A stretch of DNA of 61,137 nt from NCBI GenBank assembly GCA_002224055.1, contig AZLU01000009.1:223782-284918 (forward strand), written 5' to 3'. Every line of letters begins with the position of its first letter. Positions within the stretch are counted from its first letter, which is position 1. A program made the translations under genes and the position numbers. Below the pieces are notes generated by a model. It was not told the DNA's origin, searched no databases, and worked only from the letters and a program-made list of their open reading frames with translations. Below, one piece after another: positions 46,829 through 59,400 of the stretch. The stretch comes from Pezizomycotina sp. ARF18. Taxonomy: Eukaryota > Ascomycota.

Positions 46829-49800
46829 ATGCGCTTGGCAGCGTACGGAACCGTAAGTTGTCCTTTTCGCATTGCTTCACTTCACATGTGAAATAGCACA
46901 TCTTTTCGAGCTAACAGTGTACTCTTTTCCTTACAGGTCAGCACCCTGCTGGCGACCGGAGTTGTCACCTATGCTTTCCACCAACGGGCGAACTTCTACT
47001 CTGCATCCGTCTATCTAGCACAATCAAATGCCTGTCTCATGGTCCGTACCTGCGCCGGCTGGGCCTCATCTGCTCCCTTTTTTTGGCCGCCACCCAACAA
47101 CAATTATCCGTGAAAAGCTGACAACCTTTTCCGTAAAAACCATCTTTCTAGATACTATGTAACTTCGGTTTCTTCCTTACGATACTCTTCGGCACCATCG
47201 TCCAGAAAATCTTCTACGGCCGCTGCGAGCGACGGAGATCGAGCACCTGTACGAGCGGGCGTGGTTCGCGGTCACCGAGACATGTTTAGCCATGACGATA
47301 TTCCGGGACGAGTTCGACGGGAGCTTCATCGTCATGTTTACGGTCCTGCTGTTCCTCAATGCTTCCACTGGCTCGGCAGCGACAGGGTGGATTTCGTACG
47401 GGACACTTTTTTTTTACTCTAGCTTAGATTTCTTGGCGTTTTTTGTAAGATTGCTGACAGCTCTTTGTCTTACTTTACTTTGTTACAGATGGAACAAACG
47501 CCGCCGACGAACCCTACGCTATTCCATACTAGGCTTTCGCTTCGCTGTTCTTACTCCTCGTTACGGACGTGCTCCTCACCAAGTACTGCGTTTCGACGCT
47601 GCTCGGCCTCGACAGGCCGAACATGACGGTCATGTTCGCTTTCGAATTCGCAATATTGACATAAGCTGCTCGTGCGTCACGGGGAGGTACATCCTCGGTC
47701 TGGTCGAAAAGCTTATCGTTTCCAAGCGCATTAACGCTGCGCGAGGTAGGATACAGGCGTCCATCCGGAGGAGAATCGCAGCCGGCGAGCTGGAAGAAGA
47801 CGACGAGGCGGAGGTCTTGGAGGACGAACTGAACGAAGGGGACTTGGGAGCTTGGGATGAGAAGGGGACGTACGTCTTTTACTTGGAGCTTATTACCGGT
47901 AAGTAGAGTTTTACTCTTTGAGGATTATTAATGGTGTTGGATGCTAATGTTGCTCTTCTTCCAGATCTCGTCAAGCTCCTCACGTACATGCTGTTCTTCT
48001 TCATCGTCCTAAGCGTCTACGGCCTCCCCTTCCACATCATCCGCGACATTTACCTCACGATAAGATCGTTCATCACGCGAATTAGGGATTTCATCCGCTT
48101 CAGGAGGGCTACCGCCCACATGGATTCCGCTACCCCGACGCGACGGCCGACGAGGTTGGACGGGAGGGAGTTTGCATAATTTGCCGCGAGGAAATGGTCG
48201 CTTGGACTGAACCTACCGGCGATAGTGCCGAGATCGGCGAGGAGGAACGCGCGCGCCACCAGAGGTCCCGACCGAAGAAGTTACCCTGTGGCCACGTTTT
48301 GCACTACTCGTGCCTCGCAGTTGGTTGGAAAGGCAGCAGAGGTGCACTTGTCGCCGGCCTGTTCTCGATGATGCGAACCCGGCTTCGGGGGTGGCGGGGC
48401 AACCTAACCAGGCTGCTGCTGCCGCCGCCGCCGCCGCTGCCCGAGGTGCTGCACCTGCGGGACAACCAGCTCAGAAGGTCAGCAACCACCCGCAGCCCAG
48501 CCGGGTGCCCAACCGCAGCTACCACAGCAAACTCCCGCTCCCAGCCAAATCAGCAGCAAGGGCAGCAGCAAGGGCAACAGCAACAGCCAGGTGCCGCCGC
48601 TCCGGTCAAGCGCCCTGCTGGTGGTTCGGAGCGCAATTGGTGGGCATTTCGTATAGGATTAGTGAGTGCTCAATTTGGCGTGGGTTTCGGTTTCGGAGCC
48701 CCACCCGGAGCCCGCAAGCCGCTCAGCAGCCACAACCAGCACAACAGCCACAAGCACAACTGCCAGCTGCCGGAGCCAATGCTCCTCCAGCTGGAGCTCG
48801 CGGCGGACCGTTTGGTATTTTCCAGGATGGCTTCGTTCAGGAATCGCGAACCAGCTAGCGCAGCGACAGCAAGAAATCTTCAGGGACAACAGGCACAGCA
48901 GGCTCAGCTGCAGGAGGGAATCCGGTTATGAACGCCACGTCCTGACGCAGCTTCACTGGCTCGACTCCATGGCCAGGAACCAGCACCTATGCTTACCCAG
49001 ATGTCGGATGAGTTGAGAGCCATGAGGGAGGAAGTTTCTCGAGGGAGAAGTTCGACCACGTCCACGACAACGGCGACAGATCAACCAGCAGCATCTTCGT
49101 CGACGCAGCTCCCGAAGCCGGTCAACCCACTCTTCCTACTACAGCTCCGCAAACCGCACCCTTGGCTTCTACGATTTCTAACAACGCACAGGCTCCATCT
49201 AGCTCTACGGTATTTCTGGGTTACAGCTGCCTCCCGGATGGTCCGTCGTACCACTGAATCCTCTCGGACAAACGCCAAGTGTCGCTAACAGCGTACCGAA
49301 CCTATTGGCCCATCGTCTCCTCGTCACTAGCACCGGCGGAGTCTCCCTTTCCACTTCCGGTATCCGCCGCCGCGGCGCCGACGCGACTACCGAACCCAAC
49401 TCCGGGACTGGCATTCCGCCCGCTCACCCGCAGCCGAACGTAGCAATCCCATGGCAGAAGCAACATCGCAGCAACCTCATCCGCAAACGAACCCACCATT
49501 ACTACCACCAGCAACGACAATAACAGAACCTCGAGAAGCAGCGGCCCAGGCGTCATTAACATGCCGCCGCGAAGTCCGCGCCCGTGAGCGAGGAAAACTC
49601 CCCACGTCCGATGAGCCCTCCGCTGCCGTCGCGCAGATGATGAACCGCCGTTCCGCTAGTAGGGGCCGGCGCTCGCAACCTAGAACCCCAGCAGCAGCGG
49701 CCACCGAGCCGTCAGCACAGCATGAGTCCCGGGAGCGCGAGGAATTTACCGCTCATGGATCCGGATATGAAGCTCTCTTAAACTTCCAGAAGCCAGCTGC

Positions 49801-50157
49801 GCAGTGATACTGAGCCGTTCGACGACGCGCTGGACGTTCGGCGGATATGGAGCGCCGGAGGTTGAGCGCGGGCGAGATACCGCTCAGTGAAACTGATGCG
49901 GTCTGGCCGGATTTTACTAGTAGCGGGAGCGATAAGCCAATGGATTATCGAAGACTCCCTCGGTTTCTGATGGTGGGAATGCGGTGAGGAAGGTGAGTGG
50001 GAATAGTAAGGGGAGCGGGATGTTCAATGTTATCCCGTCGCCGGCGGGGAGTAATAGGGCTGATTCGCCGGGATTGCCGCCGACGAGTAAGCTTGCAACT
50101 GAGAGCGAGACGGTCGAGGGGAACGGGAGCGCTGAGAAGGGAAGGGAGGGCTGGTGA
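46829..50157 (+). CDS. hrd1: HRD1/SYVN1-type ER-membrane RING E3 ubiquitin ligase (frame-disrupted)
   Basis: Starts at the ATG at 46829. Exon 1 (MRLAAYGT) is followed by introns at 46853-46936, 47042-47151 (CTGAC branch), 47396-47488 and 47899-47964. The N-terminal membrane region reads [59 protein letters not shown] and [20 protein letters not shown], typical of HRD1. The cytosolic RING follows: CIICREEM (near 48177-48200), [12 protein letters not shown] (near 48280-48315), then, after a shift, SWLERQQRC and CRRPVL. The tail is Gln/Pro/Ala-rich with [14 protein letters not shown] (near 49225) and ends at the TGA at 50155-50157. HRD1 ubiquitinates misfolded proteins retrotranslocated from the ER (ERAD). 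At least eight one- or two-base shifts occur. The last RING zinc pair reads C-T-C, one residue short of CxxC. HRD1 is a conserved single-copy gene in fungi, so heavy disruption here argues for sequence error. Confidence 0.83.
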
Positions 50158-51920
50158 TGGGGAGTGATAACGTTTTGTCTTTGTTTTCATTGTTTTATGT
50201 TATTGAGGGTGGAAGGATGTTATTACACCGTTATTGCAGAGGAGGATTTCTCTTTTTGTTACACCTTCATTCACCTTTTTTTTTTTTTTCTTTTTTTTTT
50301 TTAGGATTAAGCATTGCCTTGTCGTTGTTCTCCCCTCTTATTCATCACCATGCGTTACTTTATTATTAGTCACTACACATGCACAGTTTTTTTTAAGAAA
50401 ATTTCTTGGGGGGAAACTTTTTTTTTATTGACCCTAAGACTTTTATACATTACTTTAAGCTATTACTACCACTACTATTATCCTTTAAAAGCGAACCCAT
50501 TAAATAGTTTAAATCCTTCCCTCTATGCTTCTTGTTCCCTCTTCGTCGGTAAATACTTGACTTTATCCTTGCTCTTCCTCTTGCTTTATCGGTTCTCTTC
50601 TGTTCTTATTGGCATTACTTTACTAAAGTATGTTTGCAGCTCTTCTTTGCATTGGCATTACTTTATAACACAAGACTTCGTGCGGGTCATTTGAAAATAA
50701 ACAAAAGGGTTATGATATTGGTAAAGTGAGGAAATGATATTTGGAGGGAATGTTATGCGGCGTCGCTGTTTTGATGCTCGATACACTCTACACTCTCCTT
50801 AAGTGACGGATGCTTGAGGGGTGTGTGGGTGTGTACGGACAGTGTCTTGCAACTAATGGGGTGTATAGCATGGTTGCGCATGTGCAATGTTGCTGTGCAC
50901 TGGTTGACCAACTTGGCGCTATTTCACGTTGTCTTTTTTTTTTATGGTACCTTAGTAGACGTGTGTGGTTTGAAGTGGTATTGCCCCCCCCCCCCCCCAG
51001 CTCCCCCGGTAATAAGCGGCTTATGATATCGAACCGCGTCCTCGCTAGTCTCTGATAAAGATATGGCGGTTTTGTGGAAAGTGTGCTAGGTCCCCGGTGT
51101 TTGCTGGGTTAAGTTAGGAATATCATTTGGTGCAGATGGTCAAGGGTTTTTTTTTTTTTTTTGGCTTCTTCCGGATTAACTCTACTCTGCTTTCAACGTT
51201 AGCCGGTTGGGGGGGGGTTTGAGGCGTTTCTATGGATCCATGGGATTGTGGGATCAGGGCATTGGGAGGGGTATGGCACTAATTTGGGGGTTTTGATAGT
51301 ATCATCTTACTAAATGATACTAGCTACTAGCTAGTGTTTGTATTAGCACTACTAAAGTATCTTTCTGCCGTATAGCATTCCGAGTAGAAGATCTTTGGAA
51401 GTTTGTTGTGAGCCAGTGATTGGGGATGAGAAAGGTGGCTCGGAGAGGATTATGCTTTATGCTTTTTGGCTTTTTTTTCCAGATACGCTACTTCTATTTT
51501 TTATACGCCGTTGCGGAAGTTTGACGCCCGATTGCAAGTCGAGGGAGGAAGTATAGCATTGGACGGTGAAACGGGATGTTGTTGTGCGTTCCGAACGAAA
51601 CTTCGCGCCGTTTTATATACTTGATGTGCGGGGTGGAATACTTGACTTTATCTTTCTTCCCCTCTTCCGCCTCACTTTATGTTTCGGTTTTGAATAAAGC
51701 ATTACTTAGCAAAGCTATGATGAGCTTTTGTTGCAGAGGCACTGCTAAAATTTTGTTCGGTGCTGTATGACATTTTGGGGTTCAAGGTCCTCTTTGGAAA
51801 CTCTATTATGAGCCAATGGTTAAGGAGTGAGAAAGGTGATTTGGAGAGGGCGTGGTTTATCGCTTTTCGCCGTGTTTCTGCGTGCTCTACTTTCTGTTGT
51901 AGTTGATTGGGGTTTTTTTT
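50158..51920. other. Intergenic downstream of HRD1, start of the right gene-free block
   Basis: No gene is recognised. T-rich sequence and a C15 run (50984-50998) are present. Two related segments (near 51405-51435 and 51810-51840) share TTATGAGCCA and TGAGAAAGGTG-ttGGAGAGG-like words about 400 bp apart. They hint that the repeat array begins here in more diverged form. Confidence 0.4.
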
Positions 51921-54900
51921 TTTTTTTTTGGGGGGGGGGGGGGTTTTTATGGACAATAGCAGGCGCAATGGGAGAAATATGGTATGGTCGGGTCAGGTTT
52001 AGTGACGTTTGTGCGTCGCCCCCTTCCATCGTAAGGGTTTACTTTATGCGTGATGCAGACTTTGTTCGTAAAGTAGTCAAGTAGGAGTGTAAAACTATCG
52101 GTTGATGGTAACCTTTGGCTCCCCCTGGTGAAGATATCGATGTCGCCTTTGCTCGAGACTTTTTTTTTTTTTTTTTTCGCTAGAGGTTATGTACCCGGTA
52201 CGGCATTGGTGAGTTTTGAATACCTTGTATGGCACTCCTCGACTTTCTTCTCGGTTTTAGTGTTTACTCTTCTTTTTGTCCAGCATCCTCATCGACGGTT
52301 CAACTAACGTTTCTTTGATGGAAATGTTAAGTATCCGAGCTTTCTTGCAGAGATCCTGCTGGGTTGAGAGGGGTTTACGAGACTTTTGAGGTTTCTATGG
52401 ACTTTTCCCGTGAGCGATGGCCAGCAAGGGAGAAATATGGTGTAGTAGTAACGGCTTGAAGTTGTTATGGGGCCTTGTATACTGGTCTTAGTGTTTTTAC
52501 TTCTATCATTCCTGTTATTGCAGGACTTTACGTAGGAGTGGCGTATTATCACTCGATGACAGCATCTCCTGACGATAACAGGGACATTGGGAGAAAATAT
52601 GGAAGTTCTGGTGAAAAGTCAAATCGAAGGATTGTATGTGCTGATAACCGCAACTGCTTGTTAAGGTGTTTATCGTCGGATGTGGCTTCTGCTTTGGGCG
52701 TGGAGTGGTTGGTTGGTTGATATCGCACAGTTCCTGTATGAAGCGTAATTATCGAGTGATAGCCGGAGTTTTTTTTTTTTTTTTTTTTTTTTCACATATA
52801 TCCACAGCTGGAGCATTTGGTTTTTTTATTTGCTGTTTAGGGAGGGGGATGTTGAGTACGGAGTTGACGACAAACCTGGAGTGAGGTCTTTGGGGGTCTG
52901 CGAGACTTTCAAGACTACTATAGATAGATGAAGAAAATATGAGTGGGTTGAGTGCTAATGTTGCTATCCTTTGTTAGATCTCGATTTGTTTAAATTTATC
53001 CCGAAGTAGCGCTTCGCCGGTGTTGAAGCCTTAAGTATGAGGGGGTGTAATTATCGGTTAGGCGGTGGTCCAGTAAATTGTTAACTTGATATAAGGGAGC
53101 TCGTCGCCAGTACGGGCGAGTACGCTGTTGTCGTGTTATATTCCGGTGGCGCGCTCCGGGCTTCCCTAATTCTCCGCTGATAGATTTATGGCACTTCCTA
53201 CGGTGGATTTGGATTCTTTCTGGTTCTGTGATACTCGTTCTGGATTATCCCGCCAGCTCCCTTATCATAATATTCGCGTTTTCTGGAGGAGATATTTAGG
53301 TACCAAGCTTGCCCGTATAACTACCAGTGGGCTTTGAATACATCACGTTGTAAACGTTTAGGGAGAAATATGCGATTTTCGGTGACAGTATTGTTAGTAT
53401 ACATCGTAATCGCTCGTCTTTATTTACTTTTATCACTCGTCGGCAGTGGCTGATATTTGAAGCTTTCAAGTAAAGTATCTCTAGTGGTATAATATTCGGT
53501 TGATAGCAGTAAATCTTAGCTATCTGTCACCGCCAGGAACGAATACTCGTTGTCGGGTTATGCCTACCGGTCGTACGCGTTTCATGCGTTTTCATGCAAT
53601 TACGGAATTCTACCAAGTTGCGCTTTGTTTACTGAGTTTTGTAATACATTTTCTTTCTTTTCTTTCTTTTTTTTTATCTAACATGTTGGTCGGCGCTTTA
53701 CTCACTTTTCTTTTTTCTTTAAAAGAGATGGACAAGTATCGAGCTTGCTTGATTGTCCGATAGAGTTTGGAGTGTTTGCGAGATTTTCGACATTTCGATG
53801 CACGAGGTCGTCGGCCTCCAGGGAGAAATATGTTGTTTTCGGTGACCATTGTGCTGCTATACGGGAATACTTTGAGATTCGTTTACTTTATTAAGAGGGA
53901 TGTTTGTGGTGGTTATTGCAGTTTAAATATCTAAAGGCGTGTCAGCGGTCAATAGCGAAACATCCACTGGCTTTAATGAAGATATGGACGGTCACGAGCC
54001 CTTCACGGGAAACGCCGTGTTATGTTTCGTTTCGATCATTGCCGGCGCTATGCTTTCATTTTGCGGAAAACAGTGTATGGTATCTATCCGCGTCGAGGTA
54101 TATTGGGTTTTCTTTTGTCTTGTAATACCCGTTCTTTTATCCGCAGTACTAGTGCTTCAGAGCCTTTATCGGCTTTTTGTTTGAGGGAGATGTTACGTAT
54201 CAGATTTTGAACGGCGTATGGAGTGGGGGTTTTGGGAGATTTTTAAAGCAAAAGCTTCTATGTTTTATAACGTAGACGGTCAGGAGAAATACGAAGCTTT
54301 GGGGTGAGCGTAATCGTTGTTATGCGTCGTTTGTCTCTTCTGATTTGATTTATCGTCGGTGGTGAGTAGGTGTATTGGAGCTTGGGTATCGGGCGGCGCG
54401 CCGACGTGCTATCTGTTGATAGCGACGCATTCACTAATTTTTTTTTTATACATATAAAGCGGATATCGACGGCGGCGAGGACTTCACGGGGAAACGCTGG
54501 GTTATGTCTCGATGTTCAAGGGGCAGACCTTTTTTTTTTTCTCTCTTTTTTTGTCAAATACGGTATGGTTACGTCCCCTCTCGAGGTGTATTGAGGTTCT
54601 TTTGTGTTGTGATGCTTACTCTTTTTATCCAGTAGCTCGCTAGCTTTTTATTTGCGTTTTTGAATTTACTTAAGTATACTGGATGTTAAGTATTGAGCTC
54701 CCTGTATAAACTCCTGCGATGGAACTTGAGAAGGTTTGTAAGACGTTTCAAGGCTTCCTCTGGATCCTACGGTAAACGGTTGAGGAAATGTCGGAATGAT
54801 CGGCATACTGGTCATATTGCCTTTTTTAATACATAAAGGCCAATACTCTAATTTACTCTATGCTTCATGGTTTGTGGTTGATATTGCTAATTATAGGCTG

Positions 54901-56850
54901 GAACTGGGATTGCAAGTTGATGGCGGTAGAGCGTCGGGTCGATAAAGATATTGACGGGCTCGGTCGCATGAATGGGAAACACTGGGTTATGTCTCCCAGT
55001 CGCCTAGCTTCCATAGGATTTGAACATGTTACGACTTTCCAAACAAAGTTTGCGATGTTTGTTTCTTTTTATCCTGTGGATAGTTGTGTGCTTTATTTCT
55101 ACTTTTTTGAAGTGCCCAAGTAGGCGCCCAAGTATCGCGCTTCCCATAAAGCTCTTGAGCTGGACCATGGATGTTGGCAATTTTTTTTTGAAAGCTTCTA
55201 TGGATCGATCATACATTAAACACTCAGGAGAAATATGTAGTTTTCACTGACCTAATGCCATTATGCATTAGCTCTCTACCCTGTTTACTTTATCAAGAAT
55301 ACGTGATGTGGTTGATCTTGCCAATTATAGGCCATACCTGGTATGGTGGAGTTCATAGTAGTAAAGCGTCGGCTTGATAAGGAGGTATCGACGGCTGCCA
55401 GTATGTCCTACCTTGAGACACGCTGGGCTATAACCCCCCTGTCCTCTAGCTTTCACGAATTGAATACATCATGAGATTCTACGAAAGAAATTGTCTTCGC
55501 GATTTGAAATACTTGTTCTTTTTTTTAAATCCCTTCTGCCTCATAAATCTCATCTTCTACATTCTTTCTTTTCGAAGGTAGATGTTACATATCCAGGTTG
55601 CCCACAGAACGTCCGGGGTGGGTAAGTGGGGAGAAGTTGTGACACGTTCGAGGCTTCTATGGGCGCTGCGGTACCCGACGCGATGAGGAATATGGCATTT
55701 TGGGTAAGTGTAATTTTGTTACGCATCGTAGCCCCTACACTTACTCTATGGTTGGAATGTGGAGCGAATGATATTTGATAGCTTAACACGGTGCGTATAA
55801 TATTTGACAGCTCAAGACGGCACGTAATTATCTCGATGACAGCAAACAATGACCTGGGTAGCGTTGATAAGGAAGATATCTCACGCCACCAGTTGAGAAT
55901 ACGTTGAACCCGGCTATGGTCCACGTCGTCTTGCTCTCATGTATTTCATAAACGATGGATTCCTGGAAAGTTTTTTTTTCTTTTCTGGGTTTCTACCTTC
56001 TTGTAATGCTTTTGCTCTTTTCTATCGGGATAGTGTCTTTGGCGTTTACTCGCGTGCTTTTGAACGAAATGTTAAGTATCGGGCTTTCGTGTATAACTCC
56101 CTGGGTGAACCGTGGGGGAAGGGGGCTTGCGAGACGTTTTGAAAGCTTCTATACATGAGGTTGTACACGTTCAGGAGAAACACGAAGCTTTAGCTGGGTA
56201 TGATGGTGTTTGTCATTGTTCGCGCTTCTCTTCTTTTCTGTATCAAGGAGGACGACCGGTTGGAATTGCAGCTTAAGCACGGGGCGCAACTGTCGGTCGA
56301 TAGGGGCGTTGATAGAGATATCGACTATTGCCGGTATGCGAACGCTGCCACCAAGTATATGTGAAGAACGTTTGCCAGGATTTCTTTCAAAAATGTGCTT
56401 CATACGTTATGAAATTTGACGCATGGTTTCGGGCATTCAGAATTTTGCCAATGTACCCGTTTTATATGCCCCGGCTCGCTAGCTCTCCATTTTCATGTCT
56501 TGAAGGAGGTGTTAAGTATCGGAGTTGGCAGCATACCCCGAGTGGGTTTGAGGGTTTGCGAGAACTTTTGAAAGCTTCTATAAAGAGACTCGCAGGCGAT
56601 GAGAAAGATGGAGCTCTCGGCGACCATAATTTTGTCATACATTTTTACGTCAACGGGTTTACTTTACGGTGAGCAGGAGGTGTCTGGCTCGAATTGCGGT
56701 TTAAGTATGAGGCGTGTTGATAGTGGTGAATCATTCGCTTTATAAGATATCGATCGCTGCAACCACGAAGATCTTTAGGTTATGTCTGGACACTCGTGAG
56801 GCTTTCACGTGTTTCATACATTATGACATTTGCCAGGTCTGTTCTATATC
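51920..56850. repeat. Degenerate tandem array, monomer about 430-505 bp (clear part)
   Basis: The word GGAGAAATATG, or a variant, recurs at 51971, 52428, 52932, 53361, 53821, 54282, about 54783, 55224, about 55684, 56172 and 56600. The spacings are 457, 504, 429, 460, 461, 501, 441, 460, 488 and 428 bp. In most units other words keep the same order around it: GATGTTAAGTATCG, GCGAGAC, GAAAGCTTCTATGG, then this word followed by TTTTCGGTGACC, then TTTACTTTAT, TTGATAAGATATCGACGGC, GGGAAACGCTGGGTTATGTC, CTAGCTTTC and GAATACAT. Copies are strongly diverged and encode no shared protein. T-rich runs interrupt several units at a similar place. Confidence 0.75.
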
Positions 56851-57439
56851 CAAGGTTTGCAATGCTCATCTTCTATCGAGCACGCTCTAGATTTCACTAT
56901 CAGCTTTTGCCTGGAGCGTTGTGGAGCTCTGCGTAGTCGGTATGAGCGGGGTAGGTCTTCATCCGTCACGTGTCTTTGCAGGCTTTTCAGGGTTTCGCTT
57001 ATGTGCTACCTTTGGCAAGGAGTTTGACCTGTTCTTATGGGCTGCTCGAACATAGTTCCGAACAGGTTCTTCTTTTGGGAGTTGATTGCTTTATGGATAC
57101 TATGGTTCTTGGACGCCTGGGAGCTTTATGACGAGAAGGTCAGTGGGAACACTGTCAATTATGGCTTCCCTCGGCACTAGGAGCTTTGTTGGAGGGTTAT
57201 GCTTCGATGAGTGCCACTCTAGACTTTCATTTTAGTTTGATACACTTATGACATTTTTACGATCAAATAATTTTGGTCCATCGCCAGTTGTAACGCTTGT
57301 TTTTAATCTGGCGAAAATTGTTGGCTTTCACTACTTGCTTTTGTTTTGCGGGGGGAGATGCTAGTTATCAATCCTTAACGGAATCGCTGCGGGCTTTGGC
57401 TAGTGAGTAGGCGAAGCTTCGGTAGGCGATGGTGTTTGC

Positions 57440-57478
<39 letters not shown>

Positions 57479-59400
57479 CGCTTTATGTGATGGTCCGAAT
57501 GCCTCTGCGGATTGTTCTTATGAAGCCCCCGCGGCAGCCCTATCCCAACGTGTTTTTCATCTGAGGAGTTGCATCCTTGAGGCGGGTTTGTCATATGGCA
57601 TGCGGTGTAGCTACTATGCCTAGAATTTATGGCGAAAGAGCGTTCAGAGCCCGTAATCATATAATACTGTTCTGAGAGTGTGAGCTATGGACCATGCCTT
57701 CCCAAATGTCACTCTCTGTGGACATCGTTAGTATCGCGTGCTTTTCGTAGGGTGCTTAGGTTTTAATAGATATCGCCCTCGCCTTCCCGATACTGGAAGC
57801 TTTCTTGCTTGGTTTACGTCTCTATACTTGCTCAGCTCCGAGGACTTTTTATTCATACTTTTATGAAAGTTTACAATGATTGTATTCTGTGTTTGTGATA
57901 CTCGTTTGGTATCCGACAAGACCGCTTAGCTTTTCCTATTTGATATTCCTTGGGGAGATGCTAAATACCGATTTTTCCTAACATCGCTTGAGCGTTATGC
58001 GGAGGGATATCAAAGGTTGCCGGAATTTTTAGTGCGTAATGATATCCTGCGTGTTTTCGGGGTTTCGTTTACAGGGCGGTTTTTAACCTTTGATTGGCCT
58101 GTTTTTATCATCCTTGATCGTAGTACGAGTTTTCTCCCTTGGGGCCTTGATTGTTTATCGGTGGGATTGCTTGAGGTCTGCGAGGTTGTGTAACATAATA
58201 TATACGTTGAGGTTTGCGCAAACCCAGGAGATTTATGGCAAGGAGAGTGTTAAAGATATAACTACTCGAATGCCGTGAGTTTTATGACATGGTTTTGTTT
58301 CGATCACTCTCACTCTTAGGTTTTTTTTTTTTTATTCTTTTTTTTTTGTTTTGTAGAACACATTATTATGACATTTCACGAATAAGTCTAGGCACGAGAG
58401 ATTCAAGATTTGTCATACTCGTTCTCTTATTCCGCGTCTTTATCCTATGCGTTTTTGAGTGAGATGTCAAGTATGGGATTTTCCTGACATCAGTCGGGCT
58501 TTGCGTAGCGGGTATCACTTGATCTAGCGTGATAGTTCCAGCGCGGAGTGGCTTTTGCATGCTTTTCGAGGTCTTCGCCTTAAGGGCAGTTTCCAATCAT
58601 CCCTCCAATTTGGCTTATCGCTTGGAGTGTATTTTAAACAATTTTCTCCTGTTAGACTTAGATGATTTATGGACGACGGTTCAAGCGGCCGGTAAAGTAA
58701 TACATATATCACGTTTCTTTGACGCTGAGGACGTATCAAATGGCGTTTGGGGATATAATTATACAACTTTGCAACACCGTATCTACGGGCTTAACTTATG
58801 TCACATTAGTATTTCTAAGTTTACATTGTTTAGTAGATATCGATACTCGACTTGCCAGAGTTTTATTTTTTGTTTAGTACCTCTTTTAATATTCTTTGAC
58901 GATTATCTGGATCATCACCGTTCTGTAATGCTTCCTTTTTATCTTTCCGTTTCGCTAAGCGTTTATTGGCACTTCTTTGGATGGATTTAAGTATCGAAAG
59001 GTGTTCAGCTGAGAGAGGTATACGCAGTGAGTAAAAGAAGCTTTAGTGGCTGATGATTTTTCCTTTTCGAGGTTCGATCTACACAAACTTCCCCGCCATC
59101 CGTCTGATTAATTTTTATAGGACACTCTAAATACCTCCGAACAGCGCATTTTTGTTTTGTTGAAGTGTGTTGCTCGTTTTTTCTTATATCCGGCTCGCTG
59201 GGTGTTCATTAAATTTTTTCAGATGGATTTAAGTATCGACGTTGGCGGTGGGGTGGTTCTGCGTAGTGGGTACGGACGGTATCAGTGCACGTAGTGATAA
59301 TTTGCATGTCTTTACGGGCTTCGGTTTATCGGCTGTTTCCAATACGTTTAAATAATTTTTTCTATGATCTTAGACGTAAAAGTGGTTTTCTCCCTAGGGA
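56850..59400. repeat. Degenerate tandem array, second sub-type
   Basis: Continuing the array, units share a GAGATG-TAAGTA-like start (57356, 57955, 58462, 58984, 59224). Next come GGCTTTGCGTAGTGGGTA-like words (about 56931, 57395, 57985, 58497, 59014, 59259), then TTTGCATGCTTTTCGGGGTTTCG and GGGC-GTTTCCAA-like words. Spacings are mostly 470-590 bp. The start word matches that of the clear array, so this looks like a variant branch of the same family. It contains a T38 run at 57441-57478. Confidence 0.5.
57441..57478. repeat. T38 homopolymer
   Basis: The longest homopolymer in the window, inside a repeat-array monomer. Other long A/T runs are at 35970-35993 (A24), 36744-36765 (T22), 45770-45797 (T28) and 60177-60198 (T22). 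Confidence 0.85.

Noticed and set aside
59060-59090. B-box-like GGTTCGATC as a tRNA gene
   Set aside because: No acceptor, D-arm or anticodon arm accompanies it; a chance match.
51920-59400. Tandemly repeated protein-coding gene
   Set aside because: Open frames in successive monomers differ in frame, length and sequence. Only non-coding words are shared.
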